A stretch of 64,000 nt of DNA from Pachyseris speciosa (taxonomy: Eukaryota > Cnidaria > Anthozoa > Scleractinia > Pachyseridae), in the NCBI GenBank assembly GCA_016490735.1, contig JAEMWC010000263.1, positions 821,001 through 885,000 of the forward strand. Direction: 5' to 3'. Made by a program: the position numbers and the translations under genes. The notes under the pieces are model-generated. The model ran no database searches. It had not been told where the DNA came from and saw only the letters and a program-made list of their open reading frames with translations. Below, one piece after another: positions 46,901-58,100 of the stretch; within the stretch, counting starts at the first letter, position 1; each line of letters starts with the position of its first letter.

Positions 46901-47822
46901 TTAATACTGGCACAGCAATTCATTTTTTAATTTTGTTTTAAATTTACTGAAAGGAATTGACTTTATATCTTTCCCAAGAGAGTTCCATACCTTTGGTCCT
47001 TGAAAGCGAATATTAAATATTCCATAGTTTGTTCTAGCTCGAGGCAGGTAATAAGATTGATTTGCTGCACTACGTGTATTGTAGTTATGGATACTAAGTA
47101 CTGAATTGAAGAAGCTATCAAAATTTGAAGGTAGTAACTTGTTGTGAAATTTATGCATAAAAAGTGCAATATGAAATGTAACAAGATCAGAGAGCTTCAT
47201 AATTGCTAATAATCTAAACAGTGGAGTTGAATGTTCATCAAATGAGGAAAAAGTCATGATTCGCACTGCTTTTTTCTGTAAAATATATAAAGGCTGAAGT
47301 GTAGTTGGATATGTATTACCCAGATAATTATACCATAGGTCAGAAATGGGTAGATTAAAGAGTAATAGAGATTAGTAAGAATATCAATATTAACATAATG
47401 GCGAAGCTTAGACAAGATCCCTACACTTCTTTTAATTTTCTTTACAATGCATGCAATTTGAGGTTTCCAGGATAAATTTGAATCAATTAAAATTCCTAGG
47501 TATTTAATACAGGAATCCTGTTGCAACTGTTTCCCATTTAGAGTTAGGTGGAAGTTGAATGGAACTTTCCTTTGAGGAGGATGAAAATTACAAAACTGGT
47601 TTTTTCTATATTAAGAGAAAGTTTATTTGCACAAAGCCAGGAATTAACATTAGAGAGTTCATCATTAATACTTGCCTGTAGAGAGATGAGGTTTTATGTT
47701 TGCAGAATAAATTACTGTCATCAGCAAATAAATGGAAATCAAGAACTTTAGAGCAATGGTGAAAGTCATTAATATATAACAAAAAAAGAATTGGTCCAAG
47801 GACTGACCCCTGAGGAACGCCG
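46901..47822 (-). pseudogene. LINE E reverse transcriptase, C-terminal half
   Basis: Minus strand: [20 protein letters not shown] (motif B), [10 protein letters not shown] (motif C), [50 protein letters not shown], then a frameshift in IIIWGNTYP-like text near 47320, then RIMTFSSFDEHSTPLF and the C-terminal NIRFQGPKVWNSLGKDIKS ending in a stop. The motifs match the CR1/jockey side of non-LTR elements. One single-base loss and the upstream deletion leave it non-functional. Confidence 0.8.
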
Positions 47823-48485
47823 CATTAGAGTAGCAGTGTGATCAGTTATCCTAGTAGGTTGTAAAATGTGGGGTTGGTAAAAGAAGGAAGCAAGAGTATT
47901 AATAAAGTCATCTGATGGTTTGCAAGAATTCAAAAGATCGATATTAAAGTCACCCATTATGAGAGAGTACTTATTTTGGAGATGTATCTTTTCAATTGTT
48001 TTATTAATATAATCCATAAAATTATCCAGATTTCCATTTGGGTGTCTATATACAACTCCACAGATTAGATTAGATTGACCGTCACAATTAATTTCTATCC
48101 AGAGAGCTTCAAAGTCGACTGTTGTAACTGACAATTCTGATAGTACAGTAAAAGTTAAATTATTTTTTATATAGAAGCCAACACCTCCTGCATTTGACAG
48201 GCTTGGCTGTGAAATAAAATCATAACCTGGAATGTTAACATTTGTTATGATGTCCTTATCAACCTTAAGCTTAATTTCTGAGAGCCCTATCACTGAGAAG
48301 GGGAACTGCAATTCAGATAACATGTGAACAAGATTCTCATGATTAGCCTGCAGACTTCTAATATTGCAGTTTAAAGCAGCAAATGATTTCGAGTGTGTTG
48401 AGAAGTCATTTATATCATAATTGAAATGGAAGTCATGCGTAGTATAATAGTTAAAGTTCTGATCCGAAGGCATATTACGATCCAC
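47823..48485 (-). pseudogene. LINE E endonuclease
   Basis: From Met at 48485: FAALNCNIRSLQANHENLVH, FSVIGLSEIKLKVD, GGVGFYIKNNLTF, WIEINCDGQSNLICGVVYRH, IMGDFNIDLLN and LQPTRITDHTATL. These are the APE endonuclease landmarks (N, E, Y-R, D-x-N). The final SDH catalytic block is missing because the frame is fused to downstream RT sequence at the deletion junction. Confidence 0.82.
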
Positions 48486-48648
48486 ATCAATATTTGTGAG
48501 GTGTGGAATAGCGGAAACAGGGGAAGTTACATTTAAGAGTGGTAAGTTTTTAAGTTCAGTGACCTTTTCAGACAGTTCACTCTGGTTGGAAGGGCAACTA
48601 TGCCCTATACATTTAGAACAATATGTAGTAGTATAACATTATTTGTAC

Positions 48649-49299
48649 TTATCTCTTCAACTTGTCAAGTTCTCCCTCATTTTTTATGAGAATAGCTGAG
48701 CTGTCTCGGTCCTTCCGCAAATAGATCTTTCCATTTGAAGTCCAGATGTAATTATAACTGTAATCTTTCTTTACTTTAAGTGTGGCCTTAAAGAGTTCTT
48801 TGTTTGCTTCAGTTAAACTCTCATTTATAAAGATATTATTCTCGTCTGAAAAGCCAAGATCTTGAGTCGTCAAGCCTCTCAGCTCTTTTCGCCCACGATA
48901 GAACATCTCCTTTGTATCACGCCGTGCAAACTTGACTACAATAGCAGGAGCAGATCGCTTTCCCTGATATTTCTGGCTTGTTGGAATACGATGACTTACC
49001 GAAATATCCTCAGGACTGACTGAAACACCCATCTTATCTCCGATTTTAATAACTAGTTCATTGGTATTTTCTTTAATATCCCTTTCTTTCGGAGGTAGAG
49101 GGATGCCATGGATTTCAAGGCACTCCCGCCTTGAATACTGCTCCAGCTCGTTGCAAGTTTTCTTTAAATTAGTTATTTTCCCTTCCAGTTGGAGCATCGT
49201 ATTATTTAAGGCCTTGTTTTCTGTAGTGATGGTACTGAAGACTTTTTCGATACCAGACATACGAGTGTTGGTTTCTTCGTACTTGCCCCTTGCTGTCAA
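48649..49299 (-). CDS. LINE E ORF1-like protein
   Basis: A 216-aa open frame. Residues 1-50 form a heptad-rich coiled coil (TNTRMSGIEKVFSTITTENK and onward), then YSRRECLEIHGIPLP, an RRM-like segment, and SAPAIVVKFARRDTKEMFY. This resembles the L1 ORF1 (transposase_22-like) trimer RNA-binding architecture: coiled coil, RRM, C-terminal domain. It would coat LINE RNA. The start lies close to the insertion boundary at 49305, so the protein may be 5'-truncated. Confidence 0.7.
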   Translation of the reverse strand: MTARGKYEETNTRMSGIEKVFSTITTENKALNNTMLQLEGKITNLKKTCNELEQYSRRECLEIHGIPLPPKERDIKENTNELVIKIGDKMGVSVSPEDISVSHRIPTSQKYQGKRSAPAIVVKFARRDTKEMFYRGRKELRGLTTQDLGFSDENNIFINESLTEANKELFKATLKVKKDYSYNYIWTSNGKIYLRKDRDSSAILIKNEGELDKLKR

Positions 49300-49305
49300 A
49301 TTGGA

Positions 49306-50960
49306 TTAAACTTTTTTTACTGCGATATTAAAAGCTGTATCTTAAATAACGTTTTGCAAGTAATTTCTTTAAACTTAGCCGAGGAGTTAGGCAAGGCTGT
49401 CCTTTGTCGCCATATCTATTTATTCTAGCTGCAGAAGTACTTGCTGAAGCCATTCGGAAAAAAAAAAAAACAAGATTAAAGGCACAGAAATAAACGGCAC
49501 TGAGTTCAAGCTAAGTCCGCAATATGCGGATGTCACGACACTCATCCTTGATGGCTCCGAAGAATCCTTTTTAGAATCTGTAATTTTAATACAAGCTTTT
49601 GGTAACATATCTGGCCTCAGACTCAACGTTAAAAGACAGAAGCTCTATGGATAGGCTCAAAAAAAAAAAAGATTCTGGCCTTAAAATTCTCCCCGAAAAA
49701 GATTTCAAATGACCAAAGAAAAAAGTCAAAGCATTAGGTGTTTGGCTCTCAACGGACCCTAATATTATAATATCTTTAAATTACAATGAAAAAAATTGAA
49801 AAAATCAGATCGATCCTAGAATGCTGGAAATTTCGCTGACTTACATTATTAGGGAAAATAGCAGTTTTGAAGAGCCTGGTTGCATCTCAGTTAGTCTACA
49901 TACTCTCACCCCTGCAAACTAACTACGAAGCGATCAAAGAAATCAATGCAATTTTCTACAGTTTTTTATGGAATGATAAAGGAGACAAAATCAAACGAAA
50001 ATAATGATTAATAACTATTCAGAGGGAGGACTAAAAATGATTGATATTGCTTTTTTTAATAAATCTCTTAAAGCTACATGGACCCAGAAATGTCAGAACC
50101 CTGAAAATCATAGTAAATGGAAGCGATTCTTTGACTCAGAACTAGAAAGAAACGGAGGCGAAGCGATATTCAAAGGAAATCTTAACAAAAAAGATGTTAA
50201 TAACTTAAAAATATCAGATAGATTGTAAAAGAAATATTTGATATTTGGTCAGAGGTTTTTTTTACAGGAAACAATTGTATCTGAAGAACATTTTTTGTTG
50301 TCACCTTTGTGGCAAAACTCTCTGATAAGAATTCAGAGTAAGCCTGCTTTTTATAAAGACTGGCTTCATAAAGGTATCACACAAGTTAGGCATTTAATGG
50401 ATGAATCCTCAAATTTCTTCCCCCTTTCTGTTTTTCAGAATAGGTATAACTTGAAAGGTTAACTTCTAACCTTCTTTGGAATAATCTCTGCATTTAATTA
50501 TCTACGAAGACAAAACACTAAAACCCAACCTAAGTATGACAATCGCTTTTCAAAATTTCTAATGAGTCAAAAACCATCTAAATTTATCTATCAGGAAATT
50601 GTGTCAAAGAAATGTGAAAGACCAATTTCATGTCAGGAAAAGTGGCACAAAGATATCAATCTCTCATTAAATGAAATTATTAATTGGAAAGTCGCTTATC
50701 AAACACCCTTTAAATGCACAAAGAGCAGTAAACTTATCACCTTCAACTTCAAATTGTTACATCGCCAGTTACCAACTGTTTCTTAAAAAAGGTGGACTTA
50801 AAGATGACGATAAGTGCAGTTTCCGTCACAAGGAAATAGAAACTTTGATGCACTTATTCTGGAGATGCGAAAACTCCAAAAAATTCTGGGATAGCCTTTT
50901 CAAATGGTTGCAGTGTTGCCAACTTTCTTTGAGTGAACACAATTACCTACACATCAATTA
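49306..50960 (+). pseudogene. LINE D reverse transcriptase and C-terminal region
   Basis: Resumes with NWIKLF, then LSRGVRQGCPLSPYLFILAA (motif B) and KLSPQYADVTTLILDG, where the catalytic Asp-Asp is Asp-Val. After SGLRLNV and ALWIGSKKK come GKIAVLKSLVASQLVYIL, EGGLKMIDI, KPAFYKDWLHKGI and, at 50760-50920, a knuckle-like CSFRHKEIETLMHLFWRC where the second Cys of CxxC has become Arg or His. Repeated shifts, stops and lost catalytic residues show old decay. Confidence 0.8.
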
Positions 50961-51582
50961 ATATCGCTTTGGGTCTGAGGCCAGATAGCTCTAAACACAA
51001 ACTCCAAGCTAATTTCTGCTGCTTAATTGCCAGGTATTATATCTGGCTTTGTCGCTTAAAAGAACGTCCCCCAATTTAAATAACTTTTTGCCTTATTTCA
51101 AGCACGTTTATCAAATTGAAAACAATGCCTCTACTATCAAGCAGACATGGGAACCCTTTCTGCCTTACATAAATCTTTTGACCTGAGCCTCCAAAACTTA
51201 ATGAAATATAAATGTTCATTTTTTCTTTTGGTTTGACTGTGTCCTTTTACCCAGGAAAAAATGGAAAAAAAATGAAAATGGAAAAGACAGAAAAGGAAAA
51301 GGAAAGAGAAGAGAGAGAGAAAAAAGAAAGGGACAAGTTGTATAAACCTTTTTTTTTATTCGCTTTTAACGTGCCTCTGTCCTTTCAATTGTTGTTGCGG
51401 TTTTTTTCTGATTGTTTTGTTTTTTGCTCGCATCTTTCTTCTTTGCCGCTTTTTAAACTTGTACTTAATTTGTTGTTGTTGTTGTCGCGGTTGTAGCTTC
51501 TAATAAATTGAATAAAAAAAAAAAAAAGAAAAAATATTTTGAATAAGAACCAAAGGCATCCAAATTTGCATTCGGTCTATAC

Positions 51583-51609
51583 CTGAGGGAGGGGGGGGGG
51601 GGGGGGGGT
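51583..51609. repeat. Long G tract
   Basis: An almost pure run of about 20 guanines preceded by gaggga. It could form G-quadruplex structures and is prone to length errors in assemblies. Confidence 0.9.
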
Positions 51610-51632
51610 ACTCCCTTATATGGGCTATATAC

Positions 51633-52048
51633 CGCCGACTGGTTAGCTCAGTGGTAGAGCACCGGACTACCGTGCGGGAGGTCGCGGGTTCTAAACCTCG
51701 GCCGGACCAACACTCAGGGTCTTTAAATAATTGAGGAGAAAGTGCTGCCTTTGTAATGACATCTACAAACGGTTAGACTTTCTAGTCTTCTCGGATAAGG
51801 ACGATAAACCGTAGGCCCCGTCTCACAACTCTTCATAATTCTCTGATTCGGTGGGACGTAAAAGAACCACTAGGGAGGTAACAAAACTCTGGCTGTGACC
51901 ACCCCTAGTGCTGACCTGTTCCATTCAGCAAGTGGCCGTCTTGGCGTGATGTCCCAAAAAGGCTTGTGGTGTATGAGGCCACACGCATAACAGCCATAAG
52001 TCAATGGGACTTTGCCGAGTGCTTAAATCATGTAGATGTAGATGTAGG
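51633..52048 (+). mobile_element. tRNA-derived SINE with tagatg tail
   Basis: The head is tRNA-like: A box TAGCTCAGTGG (51644-51654) and a decayed B box GGTTCTAAACC (51687-51697), about 33 bp apart. The body is followed by a gtagatgtagatgtag simple-repeat tail at about 52030-52047. It split an older repeat: gggctatata before it and ggtatgtgcggccc after it read on together. Transcription would be by RNA polymerase III; it needs LINE machinery to move. Confidence 0.8.
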
Positions 52049-52269
52049 TATGTGCGGCCCCAAAGGGTATGGTTTTTAGCCGTTTTGGTCTGAAATAAGC
52101 TATCGATTTTGAACATTTTGGTCTAAAATAGGGTATGGTTTGTGCACCTCAAGTCTTGAATTGCCAAATACTCAGTTTTTAGACTTTATCATTCCGTAAA
52201 CTTACCAAAACTCCCAATTTTCATTTAATATGACCGTTTATTCGGTTGTGAACCAAAAAAGTTGGCTTA
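52049..52269. repeat. Older dispersed repeat flanking the SINE
   Basis: Contains near-duplicate phrases tatggtttttagccgttttggtctgaaata and gaacattttggtctaaaatagggtatgg (shown here split by context), and continues the G-tract and tactcccttatatgggc sequence upstream of the SINE. Confidence 0.5.
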
Positions 52270-52900
52270 GAATGCCCTCGGACAACACCAAAATATACGC
52301 AACTTTGTCTTGAAGTTTTTAAGACAAAAATTCATCTTGAAGATAAAAGTCTACATTGCCAGCAAACTTCGACTCTTGCAATATGCTCCACATTTTCCTG
52401 CTCACTTGTTTGGTGCGACGCGGATAACGTTTTTGATTTCACTTGCACTCATCCGTCTGTAATGTTCGACTTTGTGACCCAGTGGAATTCTGGGTACGTT
52501 TTGTATAACGTCGACATGGAAGACCGCGAATTTCCATTTCAGTTATTTTTTAGAACTGTGTCTAGCCACCCGGTCCTGCTGACAAAATTTTGCACCGATT
52601 GCATTATTTACAAGTCAAAACTCGCCAAAACTGTCATGCCAGGTCCCGGAATCTACTCGCAAAAAGGCTAAATACACAACTTCACTCCGTGAATTGCCAT
52701 CACTCGCTCGAATACTTTGAGCTGCCCACTATGTGTGAAATTGCTTCTCACCTCTGTTTTCTTTCAAAGTATGGCCTCTACCCATCAACGTAGCTTTAGG
52801 ATGCCAGGCAGGGGGGCTTCTGAGGTGGAAAATGGCTCGAAAAACACCCTTATAAATCAAATACGCAACGAATTGTATCGGCAGTGATCGTTCGGAAATA
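52270..52900 (+). repeat. Copy of the sequence inside the piggyBac-like element
   Basis: Shares with 9222-9990 the ordered strings aacaccaaaat, ccagcaaact-like, tcacctctg followed by tttctttcaaag, and ggggcttctg followed by ggaaaatggctc. The two are diverged copies of one dispersed sequence. No protein family recognised. Confidence 0.6.
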
Positions 52901-52975
52901 AACGACAGCTAGCGTGACGAGCGTGACAACAAAGATAGAGGTTTTGTGGAACAGCGAAATCTCCTTGGTAGCCCC

Positions 52976-53320
52976 TTATATGGAATAACGAGATTGACTT
53001 GATCTTTTACAATCAGGTGAAACAGACCTACAAAACGGCGGTGGGAAAGAGTTAAACGAATCTCGATATTTTGGAAGCCTCCCTACATACAAAAATGGAT
53101 CTACTGCGTACATTACAACAGTGGTGATTACGTTTACCAATATCAAGCGGCTGCTTGGAATGCAAACAAATATCAGTATCTGCGTTATAAACCAAGGTAC
53201 GAAGTATATTGAAAACAAGACGCTCGGGAAGCGTTTACTCCGGCCATGGAACTTGGGGTGGGCTAGGGTGGGCGGGTTGGGATCTGAATTTCTTGCTTGT
53301 GTAAGTGTTATTTCGGTCAT
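52976..53320 (-). pseudogene. GPCR fragment (TM6-TM7)
   Basis: Minus-strand reading has FPSVLFSIYFVPWFITQILIF (TM6 with FVPWF) and VMYAVDPFLYVGRLPKYRDS (TM7 with DPFLY and the helix-8 start RLPKYR). The intact receptor at 16714-17712 has CFLPWF and NPFLYAWRLPKYRETF in the same places, so the two are paralogues. TM1-TM5 are missing and the N-terminal part reads as low-complexity, so this is a truncated pseudogene on the same strand, about 36 kb away. Confidence 0.8.
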
Positions 53321-54563
53321 GTAGTTTGGTATGTTTAGAGTAGGAATTTCTGAATTATAAAGCTGATAAGGGTTAGGGTGTATTTCAATGTATTGAAAAT
53401 AGGATGGTCATTATAAACAGTAATAACAGTTTTATTGCTGTAAAGAAAACAAAATAATAGGCATAAAGTAATGCCAACATACTAGTATGTGGAACAACAT
53501 TCATGGTTTGGTGAATGCAAAATAGAAAGCACCTTAAGTCATTTACGTATTTACTGACGAAAGATAACAAAGGTCATGGAAGGTTAGTCATCACTGAGTC
53601 ATGTGAGTTAGAAAGATGTTTTCAAAGGTCACGTTTCTCTTTCATTTTTTTTTTCTGCTAAAGATGCTTCCATGCGATATTTCGGAGGTCTTTCAAGCCA
53701 TATCTCGAATCGTAAGCCGTTCAATGTGCGTGAGCCTTTCCCAAACATCCACCGATCAGCGTAAACAAGGCTTAGCCATTTTGGAATATTTTAAACACAG
53801 TAGTGGTCATTATCACCAGGTCTGATGCAGATAACTGACCCGGGTTCGACCTGTATATTAGTAAAGGCATCTCTCTTTTTCTTTTTTTCTTTTTTTCTTT
53901 TTTTTTTTTTTGCAAGTGTGATTGTTATCGATGCATATGGTTGAGCTGTAAATCAATTTCTCAACTTGAAAGGGATATATGTTGATAGGGTTCTATGGAT
54001 ATTGATTACAAACAGGTCACACTAGAAAGTTTAATCGTGACTTTTAAAAACTGTAAATCAAGATTTATTCTAAATCGCGATTTACAATCCAAATTTACAA
54101 TCAAACTTGACCCACACGTGTAATTCTAGTAGTAATTCAGGTATTTAAGTAGTGTTTGTTTGCATACATAATCCAGAAATATCGGCAGGGTTTCGATGAT
54201 CGCTGTGGCTATATGGCCGGTAACCGGTCAAGGTGGTAAAAACACTAAATGACCGGCAGTCTGATACTTTTTTAAAAATTTTCAAATCAAAGAATCCCGG
54301 CTAATCCAAACCATCGTATGTCGATTAGGAAAAGTCAAACGATCCTGAAATGATTTACAGATCTCAAGTCCAGCGCTTGCTTTATGCTGGGCTCATCGGA
54401 CGAACTGTGATTTGTGACACTGTGAATTTTTTTCAGGTCGACTGCCGGTCAACGTGGTAAAAACGTCGTTCGATGATGGTTTCGGAAAAAGTTCTCGTCA
54501 TTGTTTTAGCTTTTTTCTTGTCATACGCGTAATCTGAAAATCGCGATGTAGGCGCACGAGGAT
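53321..54563. other. Intergenic between GPCR relic and the large transposon
   Basis: No gene recognised. A T/C-rich tract lies at about 53872-53911. The phrase ccggtcaaggtggtaaaaac near 54220 recurs as ccggtcaacgtggtaaaaac near 54448, a short direct repeat. Confidence 0.4.
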
Positions 54564-54569
54564 GCAGCC
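54564..54569. other. Left 6-bp target-site duplication (GCAGCC)
   Basis: GCAGCC directly precedes the left TIR terminus TATGGGGCGCC and is found again directly after the right terminus at 62784-62789. Confidence 0.9.
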
Positions 54570-54732
54570 TATGGGGCGCCGATTGTAAAAAAATTATTTA
54601 CCTTAATTTTGTCATTTTTTTCATTATTTAATAAATAAAGTTTTATGATATGATACCACACAATACGCCAGAATGTATTTCATATAAATTCATATTATTT
54701 GATGTCATGGCTTTATTATTTGATATAATAAA

Positions 54733-55030
54733 TCATGATTTCATTTCATGCGTTTATGATTTGATATAAGAAACCATGATTTCAAATCATGCGTTTATGA
54801 TTTCATATCGTAAATCCTGATTTCAAATCATGCGTGTATGATTTCATATAAAAAATTCTGATTTCAAATCAAGCGTTTATGATTTGATATAAGAAATCAT
54901 GATTTCAAATCATGCGTTTATGATCTGATATAAGAAATCGTGATTTCAAATCATACGTTTATGATTTGATATAAGAAATCCTGATTTCAAATCATGCGTG
55001 TACGATTTGAAATCACGACTTCCTGATTTA
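54733..55030. repeat. Subterminal ~41-bp repeats of the left TIR
   Basis: Repeats combining ATGATTTCAAATCATGCG and tttatgatttgatataagaa occur about seven times with a ~41-bp period. The core ATTTGAAATCAT is palindromic. Mirrored at 62335-62625. Arrays like this commonly bind the transposase in other transposons; that role is inferred here. Confidence 0.8.
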
Positions 55031-55116
55031 AATATATCTTTCATATTTGATATCAGGAATCGTGATTTAACTTAATAAGTATGATTTAACTTAATACATG
55101 ATCGGTGCGAGCCCAT

Positions 55117-55128
55117 GTGACAAGTCAC
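55117..55128. promoter_or_regulatory. Palindrome GTGACAAGTCAC, 31 bp before the left ATG
   Basis: A perfect GTGAC-aa-GTCAC dyad overlapping a CATGTGAC E-box lies 31 bp upstream of the first codon at 55160. The same dyad sits at 62228-62239, also 31 bp from the mirrored ATG at 62196. Promoter role is inference. Confidence 0.45.
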
Positions 55129-55159
55129 AAGACTATCCATTGCGCGGGAAAACGTAAAC

Positions 55160-58100
55160 ATGGCGAACGAACTGTCAAGGTCAATTGCTTCTGCCGTAAC
55201 CCAGGCAGTTGAAAGGGCGGTCGAGGAGGCTCTATCACGACTTCCAAGTCAGGGAATGACTTCTACCAGCTTAAGCTCCAACTCAAATCCGAACCCGATC
55301 TCGACCTCGATCTCCACATTGAGCTCAACTTCAACTTCTCAACAGGTATGTACGTGTGCTCCCCTGCAAACTATCATTGTGTCGCGTGTGGTATTTAATA
55401 GATAATTAATATTTGGCCATTTTCATTTTTTTTTCTGTCTTACTGTTGTCCTTGATGCTGGTTCCCTGTGGGTTGCTTGTTGTTCGAGTAGCTATATAAA
55501 AGGTGCGTTAGGAAGGAAAATTCCCCGGCCTTTATACATTTTATATTTACCCGTTGCGTGACTTTGTTGATACTTGATAGTCGCCAAGTTATCGCTCTTC
55601 AACAACTTGCGAAACCCTACAACTGACAACTGTGTTGAATTGCGTCATACATAGCTGCAATTTACAAAGGTGTTATGTAATGTTGAAAAAGGCAAATGAT
55701 ATTTTTAGGGCAGCAGGGTTGGCGAAGTGGTGGCAGCACTCGCTTTTCAACAATGTGTCCAGGGTTCGATTCCCGGATCCGGCGTCACAAGTGGGCTGAG
55801 TTTGTTGGTTCTCTACTCTGTTCCTAGAGGTTTTTATTCGGGTTTTCCCCTCTCCTCGAAAACCATCACCTGTGAGCACTTGTCCTCCTCTAGAACGATT
55901 ACAGACTTTAATAAAGTGATCAAGTGTTTGGTTGTTCATTTGTAGAATCGAAGGACTACAACATTGGAGAGGCGACCTCCACTTCCGACAGTTTTTCGTG
56001 ACACGACAGGATGTCTGCCACCGCCAACTAAACGAAAAAGACCGAGTAATACACCAAGGCCCGTGAAAATTTATAACAAAGACATAATCTGCCTTCCCCA
56101 TCAGCTTGGCGACAATGTCTTCATTCCGATTCCCCGCGGAGAAAAAAGGGCAAAGTTGGCGGAAATGGGCCTTATCGGGAAAATAGCATTACAATCGGTA
56201 TGGCAAGCTGCACAGGTAGAGGCAGAAGTCAGCAGCGTTTTCGCCTCGGCCTTTGGCTTGTCTCAGGGCGAAGTATTACCTTATATTTACTTGAGGTACC
56301 ACACTCACAAGGTTTTCTGTAGCCTTCGAAAGTAGACGGGTTTCCTGCCGTTGTTTCACGCCGCTGGAAAATACAGGTGGTGCGAAATAACGACCGGAAA
56401 TTCGTCTGTCTTCGCTGGCTAGGTTTTGTGCTGTTAACAACTGTCTAATGTGTTCAAATTGACTGATGGATTTGTTCACCTTTTTTTGCCTCAGCACTAT
56501 GCCGGGAACCAAAAAGTTAACCATCCCACACACGTCGAGTTCTTTTCAATGGAACGCTCCCGAGGTTGTCTCTCTGTGCTCACAGGGATCTCTATACATA
56601 ATGGCAAAGAGACTTCCCTTGATGTGGCCGGGTGAAAATGTAGGTTACTATTATTACTTCTTTCTTCTTTGGCCCCACCCCGAAGAAATGTATTGCGTTT
56701 TAGCATAGGCGATTTTAGATAACTGAGAATTTCTCTAATGATGTTCCTTTCATACTTGACACACACACACACACACACAACAAAGACGAAATAGAAAAGA
56801 GGTGCTGTAAACACTCTCTTATAGCGAGTACTGTACATGGAATGTCCATATCAAACAATATGGCTTCTTACCACGTTCATCCATTTCTCAACTTAAGGCT
56901 GACCCATACCAGCTTACCATATACGACAGTATGCCCGATTTGCCACCTCCACTGGAAATGGCGGTTACTACGGGTACACGGACCACTACCGGCACCACAA
57001 GCACAGCAAGCCCTGCAAGCAGCGTAAGCACTTCAAGTTCCATCAGCACAATAAGCAATGCAAGTACTCAAAGTACAACAGGAGGTAGAAGCATTACAAG
57101 CGCTGCGACAATTCAAAGTGAGCCAGGTTCTTACAGGTAAATACTATTTCCGTACATGCTTAGGTGTACTGCAGAATTATTTCCGGATTTCCTTTTTTTT
57201 ATTACTGGGAGAAAACCAATCAAACCTAAGATTACTTTTAACATTGAACAAACCATTACATATCTGTTTGAGTGGTTTTCTCACAAGAAAAAATACGCTA
57301 TCCCGAAGTAATTCTATCAAGTTGTCATTGAACTGATTTCACAGTTGAAACAGTATTCAATCTCTGTAAAATTAGCTAATAGGTATTATCTTTGTTTTTT
57401 CTAGCGACTCTCGATAGTGCATCGATCTATTTCGACACTCCCAACTAGTTAAACGACGTTTTTTGTACATATCCGCGATTTATTTTGGTCACTGTTGCTT
57501 TTGTTATTGTAGCTCCTATGTCACACTACTTGACGAAGACCCTTTTCCATACATCAGTGACGAGGACGAGGAGTATCAACGGGACGTAATGCTGGCACTG
57601 GAACTTAGCACAAGGTAACTCTTGTGACTATTTTAACATACGGACTATGTCGGTAAACTCCGGTACTTGAATATTTAACAATTCTTCACCGAAGTGGAGG
57701 TGAATAGTGGTGGATATTTACCAAGCCGCGAAGCGACGAGGTAAATATCCACCACTTGCACCTACAGTGAGGTGAATAATTGTTTTAGTATATACCACAC
57801 AAGCTGAATAATTGGCGGACCAAAACATTACTTTATGTTTGACAATATACCGAAAAGCAGTCGGTGATCTCGCGCGCCGGCCGCTCGGATGTGAATAGTA
57901 CTTGCTAATCACCTCTGAATTAACCAATAAGAGCGCGCGAAAATTAAAGCACTATTCAATTGTGTGGTATCTACTAAAATATATTATTGTTGATATTATG
58001 AGTGCCTGGTTATTATTCAGTTTGGTTATGTTCAGTTTGTATGTTCGTGATTGATATATAGTTGTTGATTTTTCAATACGTCACAGAGACAGCAGCCCTG

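Larger units (their letters stand above)
46518..49305 (-). mobile_element. CR1/jockey-group LINE (LINE E), internally deleted, minus strand
   Basis: On the minus strand: ORF1 (49299-48649), endonuclease (48485-47823), RT second half (47822-46901), 3' UTR with AATAAA-like text and a (GTT)n tail seen on the plus strand as caacaacaa at 46521-46545. The first half of the RT is absent: the frame jumps from TDHTATL to [10 protein letters not shown] near 47822. Host LINE D resumes at NWIKLFYCD (49306), so the insert is bounded on both sides. Confidence 0.82.
45000..51540 (+). mobile_element. L1/Tx1-like LINE (LINE D), with two insertions
   Basis: Plus-strand ORF2 remnants run from EITTLEKHLTNSDVDDKQKE (near 45090) through the RT to a Cys/His tail near 50880 and an A-rich tail at 51512-51535. 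Two later insertions are removed to read it: a foldback MITE (45227-45740) and an antisense LINE (about 46518-49305). Several frameshifts and stops mark it as inactive. Its 5' end is uncertain. Confidence 0.75.
54570..55621. repeat. Left terminal inverted repeat
   Basis: About 1,052 bp; its reverse complement is 61737-62783 with scattered substitutions and small indels. In order inwards: terminus, AT-rich 41-bp subrepeats, palindrome GTGACAAGTCAC, first exon, donor site, start of intron 1. Homology ends after ttcaacaactt ... aaccctaca. Confidence 0.93.

Noticed and set aside
51633..51710. Functional tRNA gene
   Set aside because: The B box is decayed (GGTTCTAAACC) and the sequence continues into a SINE body with a tagatg tail.
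53616..53825. 69-codon ORF near the T-rich tract
   Set aside because: No recognisable motif and no supporting signals.
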